Positions 1-11,044 of a DNA stretch of 37,616 nt are shown here, piece by piece. Positions within the stretch are counted from its first letter, which is position 1. Every line of letters begins with the position of its first letter. The translations under genes and the position numbers were made by a program. Source of the DNA: Brachionus koreanus (taxonomy: Eukaryota > Rotifera > Eurotatoria > Ploima > Brachionidae); assembly GCA_016987375.1 (NCBI GenBank), contig PJRA01000313.1:1117655-1155270 (forward strand), given 5' to 3'. The notes beneath the pieces are model-generated. The model had not been told where the DNA came from, did not search any database, and saw nothing but the letters and a program-made list of their open reading frames with translations.

Positions 1-86
1 AAAATTTTTTGTACAAAATTAAATTTTATTTAAACTTAAAGTTAAAGTAAATTTTAAATATAAGCTTTAATAAAGATAATTTTAAT

Positions 87-587
87 TTAATCATGTTCGT
101 TTTCATTTTCATAATCTGTTTTATAAAACAAATTTTCTTCAACTTTGTAAATAATACATTTAGCAGTAATATCATGGCTACTGATTAGCATAAAATTATT
201 TGTTTTTTTTCACACACAAAAAAAAAGTTATTGAATAAATTCTTATTTTTTAAATGATTTAACTCTTTTGGGAGCCATCAAATCACTACTAATAACTTAA
301 AAAATGTTTACTATTACGTAAAAGAAACATTCAATCTGGATAAAATAGTCGATTTCACCAAACAATTCATTCTCATTTGCCTTGAATTTTATAATGCTAC
401 TTGTATTAATTGTTGAAAATTTATTGTAATTTCTTGAATTGAATACTCTATTATCCATACGTAGTTTTTGAAAAATTGATATTTTTTTATCGTAAAATTC
501 GATTTCAAATGCTTCAAGTTCAAAACTTAACATTTTTCTCATTATTATTTTTTCTAAAATTTCAATTCGCGATCCAAAACTTTTCAA
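87..587 (-). pseudogene. C-terminal remnant of a probable transposon protein
   Basis: Two minus-strand open segments lie close together: 587 down to 297 (96 residues, stop at 297) and 191 down to 87 (34 residues, acidic end ENENEHD then stop). The first carries an FNSRNYNK stretch, then SSIIKF and FGEIDYFI; the second carries SSHDITAKCIIYKVEE. This order resembles, from memory, the C-terminal tail of large transposase-type proteins common in aquatic invertebrates: a Ser/Tyr segment, a strand ending in an FG-I-FI motif, and a final DI-KC segment near the terminus. About 100 bases with stops in all useful frames separate the two pieces, so either an unseen intron or decay divides them. No catalytic domain is visible and the upstream part is missing. 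The exact transposon family is not determined. Confidence 0.4.
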
Positions 588-740
588 TTTTTAAAGTTCT
601 CAAATATAGTTTTACTTTTTATTCTTCAATTTCGTTAACTTCGCTTAACTTATTAATCAAATCAAAAACTAAAATTAAATCATATTTTAAAAACAATAAT
701 TTTTTATTAATTTATTATCAAAAAACATACTTTTCATAAA

Positions 741-2300
741 CTGAGATTGAAGTCCAGAACTAATTAGAAATTTCTAATAAGATCCGAATTAAGATTAGCT
801 TTAGAATCTGATTTAAACTTGACTAATCTTAACAATTCTTGATGGCATTTGTTCTAGGCTTTTTTAAAAAAATCGTTTGAATTCTTAATGACTAAAGATT
901 TTTTCGGATATTTTGTTAGTATCCTATACCGTCCTGGACTAGGATCAGATACTGTCCTGGTTAAGAAAAATTCTAAGAGATGTCCCAGATTCCAGTAAGG
1001 AATCCTGACAAGATCCTAATTAGGATCTGAGCGGGAATTGGTTTCTTGGATACAAATCACTTTTCCGAATGGCTTTTGCCTTCCTCTAAATCACATGCTA
1101 TAAAAATTTAAACAAGAGGTTGTTGTGCGTCTAGATGAGTGCGAGGAGAAAATAATTTTTCCTTTAAAGTTAAAATTATTAATTCTTATTCCCATTTCAT
1201 TTATTTATCCAATTATTAAATTTGAATTTTTTTTAGTTTATTTTCTCGCATTCAGGTCATCAAAAATTGGCTGTTTCTATCACTAAATAAAATAAAAACT
1301 TGGTAAAGTAAATCAAATTAAAAAGATTTTAAGTAAATTTGCATATTTTTTTTTTGAACTGATTACTCAAGATAGCTTTTTTATATACTCATGATAGAAT
1401 GGAGATCAAATAAATGAATATTTTTTGATGTGAGTTCCAAAATAGTGTTTTAGCTTGCAATATGACTATAAACTAGTGAGAATTTTGAAGATAAATATTT
1501 AGTAGTTGTCGATAGTTTTTAGATTTTTAATAATTCTAGTAATTTGAAGCTATTTTTGGTAAAAAAAATTTTTTAAACAGAATTTAATTATTAGCATAAA
1601 AAAAAAAATTAGCAAACAGCTAGATATATTTTATAATTGAAAAATTTCACAAAATTTTATAATTAAGATAATAAAATTGTTTATTATTAATTTATTCATT
1701 TAGATATAATAGATTTAAAATTTAAATTAAAACCATATAATCTTTATTTATATTTCAATATTTATTCCTAATAGTTACTAGAGATTTTATAATAAGAAAA
1801 AATTATTAAGGATTTCTTGATAATTGATGCTTTAAATAGAGCTCAAATTGATTTTTTTAAAAAACGATACACTTGCAAATTTAATTTATTTTCAACCAGA
1901 TCGAATATTAAATTTAGAAAATATCTTTGGGTGCATCTAGGAATGAAAATCAAGTTAGCATTTTTTTAATAAGTTTTTTTTTCAGGATTTTTAATAAAAA
2001 TTTCATGTTGAGAAAAAAAAAACTAACAATTTATTCAAAATTGAATCTTAATGTATATTTTAAGTAAAAATTTGACAGAATAAATAAAATTAATAAAAAT
2101 TCAAAGTAGAAATAATATTTTAACAAAAATAACAAAATTTTTGCAATTTTTTATTTTTTCATTAAAATTTTATAAATTTTTAAAATGTTTTTAACTGATA
2201 AAATTACTTCATATGGCATGTATTTTTTTACGAGTTTGGTCTGATCGATTCATTGCGTGTTTAGAATTTTGTTTGTTGAAAAGAATTTCCTCCTCATTTG
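741..2300. other. Intergenic AT-rich DNA with a diffuse repeat-like patch
   Basis: No gene was recognised. From about 750 to 1130 the sequence is less AT-rich and repeats short AGATCC/AGGATC words, including a perfect 18-base palindrome at 1011-1028. A loosely similar patch (shared CTGAGCGG, CTAATCTT and GGATC words) lies at about 4490-4680, which suggests a shared old repeat, not proven. The remainder is AT-rich with no open frame of note. Confidence 0.4.
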
Positions 2301-2330
2301 ACAAACTGCAGCAATAGTTCCAACTGCCAA

Positions 2331-2430
2331 CTAATACATAGATAAAAAGTATCTAAGAATAATCTCACATGGGACTGGAAGGGAGCTTTAAGCACCTTTC
2401 CGAACCCTCCGGGTCTGTGCAAACTTTCTA
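2331..2430 (-). other. GC-richer island with splice-site-like borders, possible small exon
   Basis: On the minus strand a pyrimidine run and CATTTAG end at 2428. A GC-rich 59-base segment (2427-2369) follows, then GTGAGA, a splice-donor-like sequence. A further TATTAG occurs at 2331, so a 38-base intron is conceivable, shorter than any other intron in this window (46 minimum). One frame reads SLHRPGGFGKVLKAPFQSH across the segment and stays open without splicing to a stop at 2294. The plus strand is also open over the same bases, so coding strand is uncertain. A structured RNA or repeat fragment is equally possible. The GPCR upstream has its own polyadenylation signal near 2920, so this is probably not its 3' UTR. 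Confidence 0.25.
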
Positions 2431-2916
2431 AATGAAAAAAAAAGAATATTAAATTATTAAAATAAATCAACAAATATGAGGTTAATATTGAAATATTATA
2501 TAAAAATATTGAAATTTCATTATTTCATTTTAAGCTTGTTTGATGAAAAGTGTACATTTGTTTAATTGTTTTATTTACAATTCAGTCAGAAAAAATACTT
2601 TTAAAATTTGGAAATTTTAATTTAATTGTTTTGTCTACTATCATTTTTCAAATTTTTTATTCAAATATTCAATATAATATTTTTTTTTTAATCAAAAGAG
2701 TTCTTTGATTATGAACAAAAAGAAAAAAATTTAAGTACTTTTTTCTTCATTAAATAATTGATGATTATCGATTTTGTCTCAAATGATTATGAAAAATTTC
2801 GAATTATTAGGAAAAAAATCATTTGAGAATCAGTTTTTTTGATTGTTAATAAAATGATGACTTGACTTCATTTGAGTTTTGATGAATCATTAAAAACAGA
2901 AAAAGCTTAATCAAAA

Positions 2917-2922
2917 TTTATT
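2917..2922 (-). promoter_or_regulatory. Candidate AATAAA polyadenylation signal of the GPCR gene
   Basis: AATAAA on the minus strand about 47 bases past the GPCR stop codon. The motif is common by chance in DNA this AT-rich, so only its position supports it. Confidence 0.4.
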
Positions 2923-2968
2923 TAAAAAATGTACATACCAAGCAACAAAAAATACAGGAAAAAAAAAC

Positions 2969-4162
2969 CTAAAAAATTCTCTTAAAATACTCAAAAATTA
3001 TGTTTCGATATATCTCACAACTTAACAGATAAAACAAAAAATTCATACTATGATTTAAATAAGCAAGTATATAAACAATTTCAAATATTAGAATTCGAGT
3101 GTCTCTCAGGTAGTCTAGTAGGCCGAGTGTGTTGCTCAATACCAAAGGTGTAACCAGTACAAAAAAGCAAATATTCAAAGTTAATAATAATTTGTAAATT
3201 TGATTGTTCTTTTTAGTTCGCTTTTTGGCTATGTCCTTGATTTTAGATGATTTTTTGATAAGCTTATACCGTGTCTTATTATCACCAGTATTAAGATCAT
3301 CTGTGTCTTTTTCGCTTTTGGGCTCTGCTTTCGAAAAATTAACTGCATCTTTTTTTTCCATTTTGCGCGGACTTTGCAAATTTAAATTTTTACTTATTTG
3401 AAAAAGCCTATAAATAATCAAAATAGTACAAATAATCATTATGCTAAATGGAATATAAGAGTAGAGAAAAAGGTCTATCCAATGATAGGCTTTGGTGTAG
3501 AACTCTGTATATACCATTTGGGTCCTTGGAGAAGGATAGCATTTAACAAATGTCTGGCTAACATTTGATGAATTTTGATGGATTAGAGAGTAGTCCATTT
3601 TTGAAAGACGCATCCATATCAAAAAATGAAAATCAAACAAAAATATGACCAGCATCATGGCTAAGACCACTTTATCAGCACTGCCGTAGTCAGCTATGAA
3701 TCGTTTTAGAAATGACTTGCGAGGTCCTTTGGACTCTATTACGTCAATTGATGGTGAGGCAGAGAATCTGCGCGAAAATTTGTTGTCCAGATTGGTTGTT
3801 GAGCGATTTGGTTTTAGATACGGATTGGGCTTCATCGGCCGTAATGATGTCAAGGTAACACATCTAAAAACGCCTATTCCGGCTAGAATATTACTCGATA
3901 AATGCGATAGATAATAGGTAAAAAATGAGTGTAATGAGCATACTAGATTTGAATGATCTCTGAAATCGTAGTCAAAATAAACATTTGATAAAATGTGTGG
4001 TAGACCGACAATCAGATACAAAAAGTCAACCATGGACAAATAAGCCAAAAATCTGAATGTAGTCAGACCATTTAGAACAGGCCGGGTAAATATATAAAAA
4101 TTTATAAAGTTGCTTGTCGTGCCTATTATGAGCACAAACGGTATCACTATTTCCAAAAGCAT
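2969..4162 (-). CDS. Intronless rhodopsin-like (class A) G-protein-coupled receptor
   Basis: A single exon encodes 397 residues with seven hydrophobic helices at about 3-27, 36-56, 75-98, 164-184, 232-253, 322-343 and 360-381. Class A landmarks are visible: Asn18 in helix 1, Asp46 in helix 2, Cys75 and Cys208 for the usual extracellular disulfide, Arg100 ending helix 3, Pro238 in helix 5, Pro339 in helix 6 and Asn374/Tyr378 in helix 7. Landmarks have drifted: helix 3 ends Phe-Arg-Cys rather than DRY, and helix 7 reads NFLFY rather than NPxxY. There is almost no extracellular N-terminus, while the second and third cytoplasmic loops are long, basic and Ser-rich. The ATG is preceded in frame by TAA two codons upstream, so no upstream coding exon joins directly. 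The fold suggests a plasma-membrane receptor for a peptide-like ligand, in the broad FMRFamide-receptor-like group; ligand and orthologue are unknown. Confidence 0.85.
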   Translation of the reverse strand: MLLEIVIPFVLIIGTTSNFINFYIFTRPVLNGLTTFRFLAYLSMVDFLYLIVGLPHILSNVYFDYDFRDHSNLVCSLHSFFTYYLSHLSSNILAGIGVFRCVTLTSLRPMKPNPYLKPNRSTTNLDNKFSRRFSASPSIDVIESKGPRKSFLKRFIADYGSADKVVLAMMLVIFLFDFHFLIWMRLSKMDYSLIHQNSSNVSQTFVKCYPSPRTQMVYTEFYTKAYHWIDLFLYSYIPFSIMIICTILIIYRLFQISKNLNLQSPRKMEKKDAVNFSKAEPKSEKDTDDLNTGDNKTRYKLIKKSSKIKDIAKKRTKKNNQIYKLLLTLNICFFVLVTPLVLSNTLGLLDYLRDTRILIFEIVYILAYLNHSMNFLFYLLSCEIYRNIIFEYFKRIF

Positions 4163-4182
4163 TGTTTAAATTTTTCCCATCT

Positions 4183-7100
4183 AAATAAATTTTTTTTAAT
4201 ATTTCGTTTTAATTTCTTGCTTGAATTAAAAAAAAATATATTAAATTATTTTATTTTAAAATCTGACTTAAAAGGTTTGTTTGGTTATTTTTTCAGTCAC
4301 TCTTTTTTAATACTTAAAAAAAATTGTTCAACAAAATTTTGTTTGAAAAAAAAATTACAAGTGTCAAAAATAAAAATAATTAATTTTTTAGACATTATTT
4401 TTGATTTCAAAAGAAGATATGCTGAGTATAATTTTATTCTCACAATTTTTAATTAATTTGAATTTTAGCTAATTCGCCTCTTCACTCTAATTACATGTTT
4501 ATCAAGACCAAAAGATCTTAAGTAAATTGTATCTGAGCGGATCAATGATCTCTAGTTTGGATTAAATGCTAGGTCTAATCTTCGTTTCTTCCTGATTCAA
4601 ATGAACATGCTCTGATTAGTTGGATCCTTAATTACGTTAATCTAAATTGCTCGACTACTTCTACTCCTGCCAGACTAAAAATATGGAATCAAATTCACTT
4701 GCCTCGTAGAAATATATGCTTATATTTATAATTACTAAATAAAAAAGTTCAATATACTTAGAATTAAGAATAAATTGTTTAAAATCTGATAAACATAAGA
4801 GTTATTAAATGAAATGGCTATTATATACTTTGTATTGACTTGAGTTGAAATAATAATCTATTTTTAGCGATGCTCTAGCGAATCCTTTTCAATAAGGATA
4901 ATTGTCTCTTAAATATCGGAAAAATTTCAGCAATAAAAATATCAATTTACGTCATAAATCTAATTAAAGATAACACCTCTTTTTTTAAATTGCATCAAAT
5001 TGACATTTGCTTTTTTTAGTACTCTAGGATTTAAAAAATATATGTATTTTCGATCAAATCTAACTGAAAAAAAAGATTTTTTTTCTAGCTTTTATTTCAC
5101 TTATATTCTCACAAGAGCATTATTGGTCCTGACAATCTGATCTAAAATAATAAAATAAATTAAATCAATTAAATTTTTGTACCAACATTTAATTTATTTT
5201 TTGTAAAAAAAAACTAATTAATTTTGTCACGTTTTTAAGAAGAATTTTTTCAATCCGTGAATAAATAGAATCCTAAAAAAAATTCAAATCTAAATTCGAT
5301 TATCAAAAGACTGAGCTTAAGCGGAATTGAATTAAAACGAGCTCAATAACAAAAGAGCTTTAAACCAAAATATTGAAAATTCCTTTTTTTCTATATTTAT
5401 TTAGAGCCTTGAGCAATAATTTTGTGCAAAAAGCTAATTCTAATTAATTCAAGTCTATAAATAATTACAATTTGATGATTTGACACTAGATACCACATTT
5501 ATCTATACAATGTAATTATTCATATTTGAAATAAGAATGATTTTAAAAGAAAACAAGAACGCATGTAGTTCTCTTAATTCCAGCATTTCTCCTATGCCGG
5601 ATATACTCTTTTTTAAAATTAATTCCGTTTCTGTAATTAAATAGGATAGAGAATTGATTTCATGGTCAACAATACAAACGAACTATAACTAAATGAGATA
5701 ATTTAAATAATAAACTGATATTTTGTTTCAATTTTATTAAGACTTTGAGAAAAATTTTGTGGGAATTTTTTTTTCAAACTGAATTTATAATAAAAACTTT
5801 TTTGTAAAAAACTTTTTTGAAATAATTTTTTCATGAATAAAAAAACAAGAAACCTTGTTCATAAAAGATAATCTTTTATGCTGTTGTGAATTTCAATTGA
5901 ATAAAAATTAACTTATTTAGAATAACTCGAGTATGAATTTATAATCTTAAAATTTAAAATGATTTTTAATTAAATTCTTAATGCTTTTCAAAGCAGCTTT
6001 TGGCATTTGAATGCCAGATATTGATTAGTCCTCCAAATTCAATATGCCAAAAACAGCTCCAATTTGATTTAATTGCTTAAAGCGATATTAATTTACAAAA
6101 TGACAAAATATTGCCAGTTTATATATCGAAAAATTTGGGAAGTTTTTTAGTGCATACACACTAAATTAGTTTTAAAACCGACAGATTGAGTTGAAATGTT
6201 TGATTGAATTATTAAAAATTTTAATATAAAATTAGTTATACGCGCAAAAAAAATGTAATTTAAGATATATTAAGTAAATTTTATCAGATACCAATAAATG
6301 CCTAATTAAGACTTTAACAAGAAAAAAAATACATTAAAATCAAAGTTAGTTAGCAAGCATATTTTAAATTAAATTAAGTCTAATTTTGCTTTAGACACTT
6401 AGGAATTTACCAAGAACATTTTTCGTACTTAAAAGAAAAACAAAAAATTAAAAATAAATGAAGTATTGAAAAAATCGGAAAAGGCTGGATACAAAAAATT
6501 TACTCCCTGTAAAATATTTGAAATAAAAAATTCTAAAACAAAAATCAATTAATATTCATTACCTAACACTTAAGGATTGATTTTTTTTCGGAAAAAAATT
6601 AGTATTGACAGTTTTGTTCTAGACATTCATGAATTAGGTTTATGTTGATTTGATGATTTTTTTGTTGTTGTAAATTTTCTGTTTGCGATTCCATTAGACA
6701 TAGCCAAGACAAAAACAAGTTAAGTATCTAATTATCTTAATTATATAAGTATCAGCAAATCGATTAGAGGACAATTATTCTAGATAATTTTTTTTTCACG
6801 CTTTTTTTAAGAGTTTCTTCACAATTATGAAAAAAAAACACTTATGTTTCTATTTTAATTTTGTTTTTAAAACAATAAAATGTTAATAACATGTTTCAAT
6901 GGTTTAAAATCTTAATTGAACTAGAAATAATAATTTTATCTAATAAATTTCTGGAGTGAATAAAAATTTTTCATTTTCAATTCAGTAGAACAGAAGATTA
7001 ATATAATTAATTTATATTTTAGAAAGATAATGTTGAACGTCAAATTTTTTAAATTAAAATTAAAAACAAATAAAAAAATTAAGTCAATTATAATTTTTTT

Positions 7101-9850
7101 TTCTCCTAACCCATTCGTTTTTATTAGCCTGGAATTCAAATATTAATCAAATCAAAAATGAATTTTTGTAGACTAGAGGTAATCAAGCCGTATAAGCAAA
7201 AAAAAATTTAATCAAAATTGACTTATCATCTTAATCAGATATTTACACTAATGAAAATTAAATTTTAATTAGTCATGAAAATTTTTGCTTCCTTTTAATA
7301 AAAAAAATTATTCTACATATATTTTAAACTATTATTCAATATAGTTAAAAAATGGAAAAATTACATAAATCAGATACTTGAAATTTATTTTTTCGTTTTT
7401 ACACTAAATGAAAAGTAACTGCACAGATTACCTAATTATAAATCAATCAATTGTTATGAATGAGAACAAAAAAAGACTAGAAAAATAAAATCAATGAGAA
7501 CTCTTGTCATAAATCATTTTTGTATTATTGAGTTTTATAAATTTAAATTATAAAAAATTTAATTTAATTTATTTATTCCGATAAAAAAATTTAAAAAAAA
7601 ACCAAAAAAATTATGAAAATTTTTAAGTTTTTATTAATGGTAACAAAAACGATTATTTGTTTTGAATAGATCTCTGCTTGCAATTCATTTATTAGTAGCT
7701 TCAATTTATTTATTAGATTAAAATTTTTACATATTGATAATTTTTTCTCCCCCTGAGTGTTAAAACCAATTTTTTATCGTATTTTTTAATTATAAAAGTT
7801 AATTTTATTGAATTCCCAAATGCTGCAGTTTAAGGTTCTAGTAACAATGTGATTGAAAAAAAAGATAAAATTTATGTCTGTCTTCAAATATCAAAATTTA
7901 GATATTTTAAAATGTTTAACTTGATACAATTATGAGTGACTTACACAATTAAGAAAACTCTCTATTTTAATTTTTAAATTTAGATAGAAAGACAAAACTT
8001 TAATTTTTTTCATCATATCATTCTCGCGGTATTTTCTGAATAAATATTATTTTTATTATTAAAAAATTTAATATTAAAAAATATTTATTCCTAAATTTTG
8101 TAAAATAAACAAAATTACAATATTTTAACATGATTAAAAATTATTAAAGAATTAATTCACAATGCAAAATGCTTCTATTGATATAATTTGCACTATTTTT
8201 GTTTAATCAAGCCTTTAAAATATAAGTCTGAATTCTACCTCTATGCAAGCTCTTAAACTAATTTGAATATTCAAAATCTTTTTTTCTAATGTTAGAAAAC
8301 GAAACCTTTTATATGAATGTCAGTTTTAAAAATCAAAACTTAAGATAATAGGATCATTATAGCTTCTCAAATCTGAAAAGCGTCTTTTGTTGATTTTTGT
8401 TTCTAATTTATCTTTTTAAAAATTATTGAAAGCGAAATTGAATAAATGAATAAAGAGATTTCAAAATTTTTACAAAAGCATTTCAATTAAAGCATTAATC
8501 CTTATTTATTAAAAAGTGCTACTTTCGTTCTTTAGCCATTTTTCTTTAATGTTATGTTGAGTCATAAAATTAAAAGTCTCTTAAAAGGCTGGATATATTT
8601 GATTTTAGCATACAAAAATATTACTAAAATTCATATCAGTTGTTAAAATTAACAGAATTAAGAAACATTTTAATTAAAAAGATTTAAAAAATGAAAAATT
8701 TTTGACTCACTCTTATAAAATAATTATTTTGCTCATATAATTTTAAAAAAATATGTTGTGATTATTACTTAAAATATTTACAATTGCTTTTTATATTTTG
8801 GATACGTTAAATACCATTAGTGAGATATTTTTAATTTATTAATCATAAGCATAAAACAGTAGGCTTTGCAATTGAAATAGCTCAAAACCAAAAAATTAAG
8901 AATCAATTCTTGGAATAATGTTAAAAATTATTTTTTTACCAATATTTAACAATAAAAAGCTTAATCAGAAGCAATTAAGAATACGAAATAATTTTTAGGT
9001 ATTTTTAAGTGCGTAAAATTTATTTAAGACTGATTTGATCAAAATAGAAGCACAAAAAAAATTCTCTCAAAAAGCTCGGAAGTCTAAAATTAAGTCTAAT
9101 ATAATGAATTAAGAAAACGTTTTAAATAATTTTCTAATATAAATACTATTTAACAATGAAAATGATTTTAATGCATTCCTTAACAAAATGATATTTACCT
9201 AAAAGATGATGAAAGCAATTTCTTTTAAAAAACACATCCATTTGAATACTAATCTTTGCTTATCCCTTTTTTAATTTTTCAAGAATATTTTCAAGAATTT
9301 TTACATGCTGATATGTTTGACTTTCTAAGATTTTCTTCATAGATTTTTATTTTTGGCAAAAATTAAATTTTTTTGCTTATCTAAAAATCTGACAGATTCC
9401 CATAAATAATATTGAAAATAAAAATTAAACTTAATCAAAATGCCGAGAAAACTTTGGAACTATTTTTTGATTCAAATCTTCGAAATAATATAGACCTTGT
9501 TTATTTTTAATATGTAAAAACATGTCATTTACGCCAAAATTAAAAATCTTTAAAAGAAATTATCTTAATTTATTTATTGATATATCTTAATTTAATCATG
9601 AAAATACATTAGATTTCAAACTTATTAGCAAGTTCTTTAAAAAACTTCTTTAAAACATTTTTTTGTGAAATAAAAAGGGGTCAATAAATTTTCAAAAATT
9701 GGAAATCAGTTAGTACGATCCCTTAAAGGTTTCTTTTTAATTCATATTCTAATCTGTGATTCATTTAAAATCTTTAATTATTTTGGTAAAATGTTCAAAT
9801 TGAATAAAATCAACCTGTTTGCTTAAAGATAAAATAAATAATTTCATAAA
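4183..9850. other. Long AT-rich intergenic region, no gene seen
   Basis: Open frames here are short, low in complexity and rich in Phe, Lys, Asn and Ile, as expected by chance in AT-rich DNA. A mildly GC-richer patch at 4490-4680 shares short words with the patch at 750-1030. A near-perfect palindrome lies at 5860-5880. I see no tRNA, rRNA or recognisable transposon. Confidence 0.5.
5860..5880. repeat. Perfect inverted repeat, 10-base arms
   Basis: Arms CATAAAAGAT and ATCTTTTATG are exact reverse complements separated by a single A. It is isolated in intergenic DNA and may be chance. Confidence 0.6.
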
Positions 9851-9856
9851 TTTATT
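9851..9856 (-). promoter_or_regulatory. Candidate AATAAA polyadenylation signal of MOB4
   Basis: AATAAA on the minus strand roughly 100 bases past the MOB4 stop codon at 9954. Confidence 0.4.
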
Positions 9857-9953
9857 CTAAATAGAATTTTTACACATAAAAATTAAATTAATAGAACAAG
9901 ACAGGCAAAATTTAATGAGCTTTTTTGAGCTCTGTTTTTTTTTACATTCCAAT

Positions 9954-11034
9954 TTATGCTTCGCTTTCATCAAGCTTTACATCTGTTTGTTCAACTTCAA
10001 TTTGAGTTATCTCTTTTTCGTTTAGTTCAGTATGCTCGGTTTTTGATTCTATTAGAACAGCTTCTTCGTCAATAGGTACAATTAAGCTATCGCTAGTCAT
10101 TAATTCATGCTTAATCACAAATTTTGTAAATCTTTTACATAAACTCGTCTCTTTCTTAAATAAAAAATAAAGTGTCTAATTGATTTAAGAAAGAAATTAC
10201 TTCAAATTTATCATAAATAGTTCTGTGGTGAAAATATGCATGTGAAAAAATTCTGTATATTCTTCGGCAAACAGATCCAAGCTTTTGTACACTTGAATCC
10301 TTGAGATTTACTCTTTAAATATTAGTTAATATAGAAAATTTTACTCTAATTTATTTTTAGTCTAAGAAACCTGCTGGGAAAATAACGATTGCTATTAAGC
10401 AAGCAAGCTGCGCCGTCTAAAGTATGCCGCGTATAATCAATTGCACTGCACTTGAATTAGTTTAAAAAAATAATTGAAAATAAATAAAATTTAAATTTTA
10501 TTTACTTCTTTGGGATTCTTGTGAGCTGCACACAAAAAAATCCACTGTTCTGTGGCAGTCATTTGTGAACATGTAGACGGTGAGCATTCTTGTTGTAAAA
10601 GAACTGTTATTTTGTTCAAATCCAGACAAAACTGGCGTACATGTTCGTACTTCCATACACCCTCATCTTGCTGATCTGGCAATTGAAGAATTTTTTCAAC
10701 ATCGCTTGGATTTCTTTTAATCAATTGTTGTATATACTAAAAAAAATATCAAAAATGAAAAAATTAAATTTTTTATTAAAAAATTGTAAAAATTTTTTAA
10801 AAACCTGCTGCACAGCTAAGGTGCTTTCCATTTCGTCTAGGTCTTCTTCAGACCAGCTATTCCATTCCTTAAGATTTCAATTTAAAATACTTTTCTTAAT
10901 TTAAAGCATTCTAAGAATACTTTTTCAGAGCAGCCAGGTCGGTTTCGTCTTACAATAGAATTTTGTTTTGGCTGATTAAGCTCATCTATTTCATTTTGAT
11001 TAACAATTTGTTTGACCATTTCTGAGCTAGTCAT
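9954..11034 (-). CDS. MOB4: MOB kinase activator-like 4 (phocein), six exons
   Basis: Exons, in transcription order: 11034-10921, 10867-10805, 10736-10506, 10450-10371, 10312-10201, 10154-9954; introns are 46-68 bases and phases close, giving 266 residues. Strong matches to animal MOB4 are [77 protein letters not shown] and [12 protein letters not shown]. The zinc site is intact: Cys110, Cys115, His187 and His192. MOB4 is a core subunit of the STRIPAK complex (striatin with PP2A), acting in the cytoplasm and at Golgi/endosomal membranes to restrain Hippo-type kinases. The protein is longer than the roughly 225-residue human form because of extra N-terminal residues and an acidic Glu/Thr-rich C-terminal tail of about 40 residues after LIVP. 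A good 3' splice site (TTTCTCTTTTAG) ends only nine bases before the ATG, so a 5' UTR intron or trans-spliced leader is likely. Confidence 0.95.
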
Positions 11035-11044
11035 CACAGCTTTC

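Noticed and set aside
4217..4456. 79-codon plus-strand open frame upstream of the GPCR
   Set aside because: Low-complexity Lys/Phe/Ile/Asn composition expected from AT-rich DNA, no motif and no splice context.
6936..7139. 67-codon minus-strand open frame
   Set aside because: Composition is Leu/Ile/Phe/Lys noise with no recognisable segment.
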